A DNA stretch of 39,503 nucleotides, from the NCBI GenBank assembly GCA_015493765.1, contig WGCQ01000206.1:1-39503 (forward strand), written 5' to 3'. The notes under the pieces are model-generated. The model saw only the letters and a list, made by a program, of their open reading frames with translations. It ran no database searches and was not told the DNA's origin. This document shows positions 34,335 to 39,503 of the stretch, piece by piece (the first letter of the stretch is position 1; each line of letters opens with the position of its first letter). The translations under genes and the position numbers were made by a program. The DNA is from Deltaproteobacteria bacterium. Its GTDB lineage: Bacteria > Myxococcota_A > UBA9042 > DTJE01 > S145-11.

Positions 34335-35537
34335 ATGATCGATAAAATCAAGCATTTTGAGGCGGATTTGGCCCCAAAAGTAACGAATTTTCTGGCCGAC
34401 ATAGTCAGCATAAAATCCCTGAGCAGCCAGGAGGATGCGGTAATTGCGCGTATAAAACAGGAAATGGAGGCCGTTGGTTTCGACTCGGTCAGGGAGGACG
34501 GCTTCGGCAACCTGATCGGCGTAATCGAGGGGGACGGGCCTACCATAGCCTTTGACGCGCACATAGACGTGGTGGATGCCGGTGATACCGAGGCATGGCA
34601 GACTCCACCTTTTGAGGCCGTAATCCGGGATGGTTGGTTGTACGGACGTGGTTCCAGCGACCAGAAGGCGGGTATGGCCTCTATCGTGTACGGGGGATGG
34701 CTGTTGAAGCAACTGGGCGTGAAATTGCCGTTTCGGTACGTTGCAACCGCTGCGGTCCAGGAGGAGGATTGTGACGGGTTGTGCTGGCGTTACATGGTTG
34801 AAAAGGACGGGTTCAGACCGGACGCCGTGGTAATAACGGAACCTACGAACAACCAGGTGTACCGCGGACACAGGGGCAGGATGGAGGTGATGATTCGCGT
34901 CCGAGGCCTGTCTGCCCACGGTGCCATGCCCCAGCAGGGCAAGAATGCCATCTACATGATGTCTGACATCGTGCAGGAGGTTCGGGACCTGTCCAACCAC
35001 TTGAAACACCACGATTTCCTGGGCTCCGGCACATTGACCATATCAGGTTTCAAGTCCGGCGCACCCAGTCAGTGCTCTGTGGCGGATTATGCCGAGATCT
35101 ACATCGACCGCCGCATGACACTCGGTGAAACCAGGGATACGGTTGTCCAGGAATTACAAAACCTGCCTTCGGTCAAAAAATACGGGGCCGAGGTGATCGT
35201 GCCGGTGTATGAACGCCCCACGCGCACTGGCCTGGTTTACCCGGTGGACAAGTACTTCCCCACCTGGCTGACAACCGAGGATGCGCCGGTGCTAAAGGCC
35301 GCACTCGAGGCCGGCGAATCAGTCCTGGGCAGGCCACAGACCGCAGGACGCTGGAAGTTTTCCACGAACGGTGTGAGCACCATGGGGGTGTACGGCATAC
35401 CAACCATCGGGTTCGGACCGGGCAACGAGGACTTTGCGCACTCCCCCAATGAACGCTGTGATATTGCGCAACTGCCTGTCGCATCGATGTTTTATGCGCT
35501 CTTCGGCTTCGATTTTGCAAAACACTTCCAGGGTTGA
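34335..35537 (+). CDS. M20 family metallo-hydrolase (YgeY-like)
   Basis: A 400-aa zinc-dependent hydrolase of the M20/ArgE/DapE group, cytoplasmic. Metal-site residues are seen in FDAHIDVVD (His76, Asp78), the SSDQKAG Asp (109) and the Glu pair in VQEED (143-144); the final His lies near FAHSPNE. The ending STNGVSTMGVYGIPTIGFGPG with FAHSPNE matches YgeY-type members, which act on small amide-bond substrates, though the exact substrate cannot be read. ATG 34335 has GAGG 6 nt upstream. The track start at 34311 precedes the ribosome site. A possible promoter is TTGTGG-N16-TATATT at about 34268-34295. It is followed by a hairpin repeat. Confidence 0.85.
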   Translation: MIDKIKHFEADLAPKVTNFLADIVSIKSLSSQEDAVIARIKQEMEAVGFDSVREDGFGNLIGVIEGDGPTIAFDAHIDVVDAGDTEAWQTPPFEAVIRDGWLYGRGSSDQKAGMASIVYGGWLLKQLGVKLPFRYVATAAVQEEDCDGLCWRYMVEKDGFRPDAVVITEPTNNQVYRGHRGRMEVMIRVRGLSAHGAMPQQGKNAIYMMSDIVQEVRDLSNHLKHHDFLGSGTLTISGFKSGAPSQCSVADYAEIYIDRRMTLGETRDTVVQELQNLPSVKKYGAEVIVPVYERPTRTGLVYPVDKYFPTWLTTEDAPVLKAALEAGESVLGRPQTAGRWKFSTNGVSTMGVYGIPTIGFGPGNEDFAHSPNERCDIAQLPVASMFYALFGFDFAKHFQG

Positions 35538-35568
35538 GCAAAAAATCCAACCGTGACATGATATTTTG

Positions 35569-35618
35569 GGCTCTTCCGTAAGTGGTGGATACCACCCAGG
35601 CGGGATCCGGAAGAACCT
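35569..35618. repeat. GGTGGATACCACC hairpin element after the M20 gene
   Basis: An outer stem (GGCTCTTCCG facing CGGAAGAACC) encloses an inner GGTGG-ATA-CCACC hairpin. It shares GGTGGATACCACCCAGGC with 26738-26764 (one or two changes). TTATTTTGT follows, so it may also act as a transcription terminator for the M20 gene. Confidence 0.55.
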
Positions 35619-35659
35619 TATTTTGTACAAAAATGAATATTGAGATGATGTTCAGCCTG

Positions 35660-37873
35660 TCACCTGGTGCAATTTCCGGCCTTTCCGCGCAGCAGTTTTT
35701 GCATCTTTTGCCTGTGCCCTCGGGTGGTCAGGCTGCCCGGAGTGGACACGCGTTTCCATACCTTTGAGCCCATGTTGCGGTGGCATCCCAGGCATGTGCC
35801 TGTACGCAGCAGGGTTTGCCGTTCCCTTTTGTTCAGGGGCCTGGACAATTTCCAGTGTGAACCCACGGTCTGTAACTGGCGGCCATCCCTGCTGACCACC
35901 TGGCTCCAGTCCGTGGGCAGGGTGTTCACCGGGTTGAACTGCACCTTTGCCGCAGTCGGAAACTTGCCATCGGTCTTTACGTCCACCTTTCTGGGTTTAT
36001 CATAGCCGCGAAAGAAACGGCCACCCTCGATTCCGTAACCGGCCGCCTTGGGGTCTGCATGACAGGATTCACAGGAACGGGCGTGCTTGTCCACGGTGTG
36101 TGGAAACACCGGCGCCATGTCCAGGCCTGGTACACCCTCCGAATCCCATACCCTGGAATGGGCAAGGCTGCGTCCGCCAGGCCCAACCACGGTGGATACC
36201 ACCTGGCAGCCCGGTTCCAGCGGCGTAATCCTGCCCTCGCCATTCACGCCCAGGATCGGACGTTCCCAACGCAGGTAACTGCGCGATTCCCTGACCCTGC
36301 CCATCAACTGCGGCAGTTTTTCACCCTTTACAAAGGACCGGTCGGGTGTGGTGCCATCAGCGCGATGCGCATTGCCCACAGCCAGCCAGTCGATGCCTTT
36401 TTTGCGTGCGTCATAGGACACGTGGCAGCCGTAACACTGGGGGGCCCAGGTGGAGTGGCATGTGTAACACTCCATCTTTTTCGTGTGTATGGTGACCCGG
36501 TCCATGGCGGTCAGGGCATTTTCGTTCAATTTACCCTGTTTTTTCAATGCCTTAAGCAAGGGCACCTGGTGGTCACGACCGTCCACTGCATGCAGAACCA
36601 CAGTGCCATCCTTCATGCGCTCCACATTGCCGAAGGGATTTCCACGTGCGGTCAACAGTTCGCCTGAACCGTCCGATTTTTGCCGCCACAACCCACGGGG
36701 CCTGCCACTTGCCGGTTTCGTGGAAAATTCATCCATGTAGCCCAGGGGCAATTCCCAGGGATAGGCCCTGGTCGTGCCATGGCAATCGCTGCACTCGATC
36801 TCCACCTGCGCCAGGGTTGTGCCAAAAATACGCCCGTCCCCGTGTATGTCAGTGGTGGTGTGACAGTCCTGGCATGTCATGCCGGCACGGTAGTGCACGT
36901 CGGACTGGATATGCACGTAGTACTTGCCGTGAATCCTGGGCTGGCTTTCGCCGTGTGGGCCAAAGGGCGTGGGATACGGACTCTCCATCATGCCCGTAAA
37001 ACTGGTTCCGATACGCTTGCCCCTGGTGTGGCAATGCAGGCAGTTCTGGGTTGGCACACCGGCACCCAGGTTGCGAGTACCCACCAGCCGGTGATACAAC
37101 GGGTGACCTGGCTGGTCCTTCGGTATGGTAGGGTCTGCGGACTGGGACAGCCCTTCGTTTGAATACACGATGTGACACGAGGAACACCCCATGCCGCGGT
37201 AATCGCCTCGTCGATGCCTGCCGGATACACCCACGTGGCAGGCCAGGCACTCCTCCCGTAAATAATTGAATGTGTATTCGTTAGGATGCCTGGCGAGCCT
37301 TTTCGGGTCTGTTAGCGGCAATTGTTTTAAGGTTCTGGGAAAGGGACCGGGATTTTGTGCGGCCAGGCGTTTCATATAGGCCAGGTATGCAGGCGTACCC
37401 TCCAGTTCGTTGTCCGGCAGGCTCCTGGCGTCGTAATTGCCGTACCTTACGGTTTTATCCTGCTGGATTGCCACGGTGTGCAGGGCACCCTGGATCTTAC
37501 CCGCCTCTGTTGCCATCAGCGAGTTGTTTACCCTGGCAGTGTACGAAGGATGGCACTGGCCGCAGGTTTTTGCCACGATCCACGGGCTGCCCGGGTCCGG
37601 AAAGAATCCCTTTTTGCCTTTTCCCCGTGCAGCAGCACGATGCGCCGCCGCCTTCGTTACGGCGGACGGGTCCCCCCCGTGGCATACCACGCAGGTTCCA
37701 TCCCGGCCACCAAAGCCCTTCAAGGCCTGGGCCATACCGGTTTGGGGAGGCACAATGGACTCGATCCCCTTGTGGCAGTCAAGGCAGTGATTTTTTGCCA
37801 CCGCCTGAATCGACACCACCGCCACCACGAAAGAAATTACCGTCATGAATTTATAAATAAAACCTTTATGCAT
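35660..37873 (-). CDS. 12-heme c-type cytochrome, exported
   Basis: A 737-aa protein with a signal peptide (MHKGFIYKFMTVISFVVAVVSIQAVA) and twelve CxxCH heme-binding motifs. In order: CLDCH, CVVCH, CGQCH, CLACH, CSSCH, CLHCH, CQDCH, CSDCH, CYTCH, CYGCH, CESCH and CLGCH. Covalent heme attachment takes place in the periplasm. The His-rich spacers (for example HRAAARG, HTVAIQQ) can give distal ligands. It probably transfers electrons in respiration or extracellular reduction. I cannot match it to a named reductase (octaheme OTR or ONR types have other layouts). ATG 37873 is preceded by GGAGGTGTT; the track start adds nine residues. It has an extended -10 promoter (37889-37894). No cytochrome maturation genes or partner oxidoreductase are nearby. 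Confidence 0.9.
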   Translation of the reverse strand: MHKGFIYKFMTVISFVVAVVSIQAVAKNHCLDCHKGIESIVPPQTGMAQALKGFGGRDGTCVVCHGGDPSAVTKAAAHRAAARGKGKKGFFPDPGSPWIVAKTCGQCHPSYTARVNNSLMATEAGKIQGALHTVAIQQDKTVRYGNYDARSLPDNELEGTPAYLAYMKRLAAQNPGPFPRTLKQLPLTDPKRLARHPNEYTFNYLREECLACHVGVSGRHRRGDYRGMGCSSCHIVYSNEGLSQSADPTIPKDQPGHPLYHRLVGTRNLGAGVPTQNCLHCHTRGKRIGTSFTGMMESPYPTPFGPHGESQPRIHGKYYVHIQSDVHYRAGMTCQDCHTTTDIHGDGRIFGTTLAQVEIECSDCHGTTRAYPWELPLGYMDEFSTKPASGRPRGLWRQKSDGSGELLTARGNPFGNVERMKDGTVVLHAVDGRDHQVPLLKALKKQGKLNENALTAMDRVTIHTKKMECYTCHSTWAPQCYGCHVSYDARKKGIDWLAVGNAHRADGTTPDRSFVKGEKLPQLMGRVRESRSYLRWERPILGVNGEGRITPLEPGCQVVSTVVGPGGRSLAHSRVWDSEGVPGLDMAPVFPHTVDKHARSCESCHADPKAAGYGIEGGRFFRGYDKPRKVDVKTDGKFPTAAKVQFNPVNTLPTDWSQVVSRDGRQLQTVGSHWKLSRPLNKRERQTLLRTGTCLGCHRNMGSKVWKRVSTPGSLTTRGHRQKMQKLLRGKAGNCTR

Positions 37874-37888
37874 AACACCTCCATGGCC

Positions 37889-37918
37889 ATTATAGCACAA
37901 ACCATGCGTGTATAGTCA
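37889..37918 (-). promoter_or_regulatory. Extended -10 promoter of the 12-heme cytochrome gene
   Basis: On the minus strand: a perfect TATAAT (37894-37889) preceded by TGTGC, an extended -10. The -35 is weak (TGACTA at 18-bp spacing). The MITE-like copy B begins 5 bp upstream of it. Confidence 0.6.
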
Positions 37919-37922
37919 TAAA

Positions 37923-38082
37923 CCCAAATTGCCTGACTAAATCAGGAAATGAAACTTCGCCTGACGGCTCGTTGTCACGGCCTGCGGCCTTAGGCAAGTC
38001 GCATCAAGCGGCCCATCTGCTTCGTCATTGTACCTGAACCCATTTCTGCAACCTTTGTCCTCGAATTTGGCAGGTAAATTGG
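37923..38082. repeat. MITE-like element, full copy B (160 bp)
   Basis: Left end CCCAAATTGCCTGACTAAAT, right end GAATTTGGCAGGTAAATTGG: imperfect inverted ends of the same family as copy A. ATAAA occurs immediately left (37918-37922) and 2 bp beyond the right end (38085-38089), a possible target duplication. The interior has no gene. Confidence 0.6.
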
Positions 38083-38113
38083 TTATAAATGATTCCTGTT
38101 GGATTTTTAAAGA

Positions 38114-39004
38114 TCACGGCCGGTCTTCGGTATCACAGGGGGTGTCCAGGGACTCGCACTGCAAGGTCACGTGATGTATGTTAAAACGTTTTTCCAGCAG
38201 GTCCTGGATCCGCAGCCTGATTTGGTCTGTTTGTGACACCGTGGCCTCACCCACCTTGATGTGAGCCTCCAGGTGGATGTCGTGGTCGCTGACCTCCCAC
38301 AGATGCACGTGGTGCACACCCTGTACCCCGGGTACGTCCATCAGGGCATTGCGTACCTCATCCAGGGATACGCCTGGCGGCGAGGCCAGCAGGACCATGT
38401 CGGTTTCGTGCTTCAGGATATGCACGCTTTCCTTGAATATGTAAAGGCTAATCAGGATCGTCAATACCGGGTCCACCCAGAACACGTCCCAGTACAGGAT
38501 AGCCACACCGCCGACCACCACCCCCAGGCTGGACATGGCATCGGATAGCAGGTGCAGGTAAACTGCACGCAGATTCGTGTTTTTGCCTGCACCCTGGTGC
38601 AACAGCCAGGTCCCGGCCACGTTCGCAACCAGCCCGATCAAGGCTACAACGGTCATCACCGAACCGGTGACCGGCTGTGGATGGATCAGTCGTTTCACCG
38701 CCTCGATCACCAGGTAAACGCTGATCCCCACCAGGGTCCCTGCATTGATGAACGCGGCAATAACCTCGGCCCGCTTTAACCCAAACGTGTAATGCTGATT
38801 AGCAGGCCTCATGCCCAGTCTCATGGCCACCCACGCAATGACCACTGCCAGGGCGTCGCTAAGGTTGTGGATTGCATCGGATACCAGGGACAAACTGCCG
38901 CTGATCAATCCGCCAACCACCTCTGCCAGCGTGATCGTGAGGTTCAAAGCCACCACTGCTGTTAAGCGTTTTCCACTGGTCGGAATTTCATGTTCGTGCG
39001 ACAT
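38114..39004 (-). CDS. Cation diffusion facilitator (CzcD/ZitB-like divalent metal exporter)
   Basis: A 296-aa inner-membrane transporter that expels Zn2+ or similar ions in exchange for protons. Six membrane segments can be read. The metal-site motif of segment II is LVSDAIHNLSDA (H-x3-D type), and that of segment V is LHLLSDAMSSLGV (H-x3-D). The C-terminal domain has the cytosolic ferredoxin-like fold (GVHHVHLWEVSDHDIHLEAHI). The N-terminus is His-rich (MSHEHE), as in other zinc CDFs. ATG 39004 is chosen because GAGG lies 6 nt upstream; the ORF-track start at 39061 adds 19 residues without transmembrane character. It is not in an operon here. No metal-responsive operator was recognised. Confidence 0.92.
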   Translation of the reverse strand: MSHEHEIPTSGKRLTAVVALNLTITLAEVVGGLISGSLSLVSDAIHNLSDALAVVIAWVAMRLGMRPANQHYTFGLKRAEVIAAFINAGTLVGISVYLVIEAVKRLIHPQPVTGSVMTVVALIGLVANVAGTWLLHQGAGKNTNLRAVYLHLLSDAMSSLGVVVGGVAILYWDVFWVDPVLTILISLYIFKESVHILKHETDMVLLASPPGVSLDEVRNALMDVPGVQGVHHVHLWEVSDHDIHLEAHIKVGEATVSQTDQIRLRIQDLLEKRFNIHHVTLQCESLDTPCDTEDRP

Positions 39005-39185
39005 AAGGGACCTCATTGCTGTGGACCCGTTTTTCGGGCCACCATGTATTAAGTTTAGCACATCATGTATGGGGAAATCCTTGCCTTGGATTAAGGTTTT
39101 GTAGGATTCGGTTGAGTATTATGTATTAAGGTGATGGATGCATCAGCAGGCCGTCGGTGGTGGTCGAGGGACGTGATAAAACAGT

Positions 39186-39211
39186 CCGGATTTTCGGACT
39201 CTTCCGGACTG
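39186..39211. repeat. CCGGATTTTCGGACTC repeat, copy 2
   Basis: Matches 7632-7658 apart from the short centre. A further CGGACTG follows after 15 bp, so the unit is partly repeated here. Non-coding. Confidence 0.55.
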
Positions 39212-39278
39212 ATGTGTCCGGATAGCCGGACTGTTTGTTCCCATGATTAAGTATGCATAGTGCTGTAATTAATTGATC

Positions 39279-39503
39279 TTACAGCATTATTGTGTTTTGT
39301 ATGCGTTTTGGCACATCTATTGCAATCACGTACGTTGTCCCTTTAGGGACGCTTGACAGGGCGACCGCGGTGGTCAAACAGCGCGCGCGGGGTTTAACCC
39401 CACAGACCTTTGGTGGTGGAACAGGTCTGTCCCCGGACCTGGATTTGGCTCGGCGTGCCGGCGGGGGAGGGCCCATGCGTTAGCCCGCTCCCTGCGCATC
39501 GGC
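39279..39503. other. Highly structured non-coding end of the window (possible mobile-element flank)
   Basis: No convincing gene; the 63-65 aa ORFs look like chance. It contains GTCCCT-TT-AGGGAC, GGGGTT-type palindrome GGGGTTTAACCCC, ACAGACC facing GGTCTGT over 15 bp, and GGGAGGGC facing GCCCGCTCCC over ~10 bp. The style resembles the hairpin-rich flank of the RAYT remnant at 18201-18406. It is cut by the window edge. Confidence 0.4.

Noticed and set aside
36192-36210. Another copy of the GGTGGATACCACC repeat
   Set aside because: It lies inside the cytochrome coding sequence (GTGGTATCCACC on the sense strand encodes VVSTV) and the flanking bases do not match the repeat family.

Overview
The window looks like chromosomal DNA of a Gram-negative bacterium of the Myxococcota / Bradymonadota kind (the old deltaproteobacterial grade). 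This is inferred from gene content, not from a phylogeny. The signs are many lipoproteins with long Asp/Thr-rich linkers after the lipobox, C-G-N-G-x-C-E repeat lipoproteins, a eukaryote-like Ser/Thr kinase beside a kinase-like protein without catalytic residues, a gyrB carrying the Gram-negative-type insert, and a 12-heme cytochrome. I see no tRNA, rRNA, CRISPR array or prophage.

Layout. 1-1610: the 3' end of a probable SNF2-type helicase and a small exported protein. 1611-2345: a non-coding stretch with a duplicated 56-bp block, CCGTG-type hexamers, a GC-rich palindromic repeat, an operator-like palindrome and a good promoter. 2352-7502: a tightly overlapping four-gene operon (unknown 300-aa protein, BrxD-like ATPase, Tudor-like domain fused to a second BrxD-like ATPase, Lhr/BrxHI-like helicase). 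This is the best candidate for an undescribed system. It resembles the accessory ATPase/helicase part of type 2 BREX, but no PglX methyltransferase or PglZ phosphatase is present here.

7661-18101: surface and envelope genes. These are lipoproteins on the minus strand (one an alpha/beta hydrolase of virulence-lipase type with a hexanucleotide-encoded linker), a membrane-anchored DsbA-like thioredoxin, a lipoprotein with an apparently leaderless GTG start, an 866-aa lipoprotein, and a Ser/Thr kinase with an N-terminal zinc ribbon. 18407-22582: a dead RAYT/IS200-type transposase remnant, followed by gyrB, a small partner gene and a DnaC/DnaI-like helicase loader, all overlapping.

22705-32065: a carboxypeptidase-regulatory-like lipoprotein, an S9 prolyl oligopeptidase (minus strand), a tandem AAA+ ATPase with a degenerate first module, two related Cys-rich lipoproteins and a small Lys-rich protein. 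32071-39503: a membrane TPR-like pseudokinase (minus), an M20/YgeY-like hydrolase, a 12-heme cytochrome c (minus), a CDF metal transporter (minus), and a structured non-coding end.

The intergenic DNA is rich in short dispersed repeats. One family looks like a MITE: 160-180 bp with about 20-bp inverted ends related to TTTAGTCAGGTAATTTGGG. There are two full-length copies, and isolated ends often lie just upstream of sigma-70-like promoters. Other families are GC-rich palindromes preceded by CCGTG hexamer arrays, and a GGTGGATACCACC hairpin element. All functional calls come from reading motifs by eye; no database search was run.
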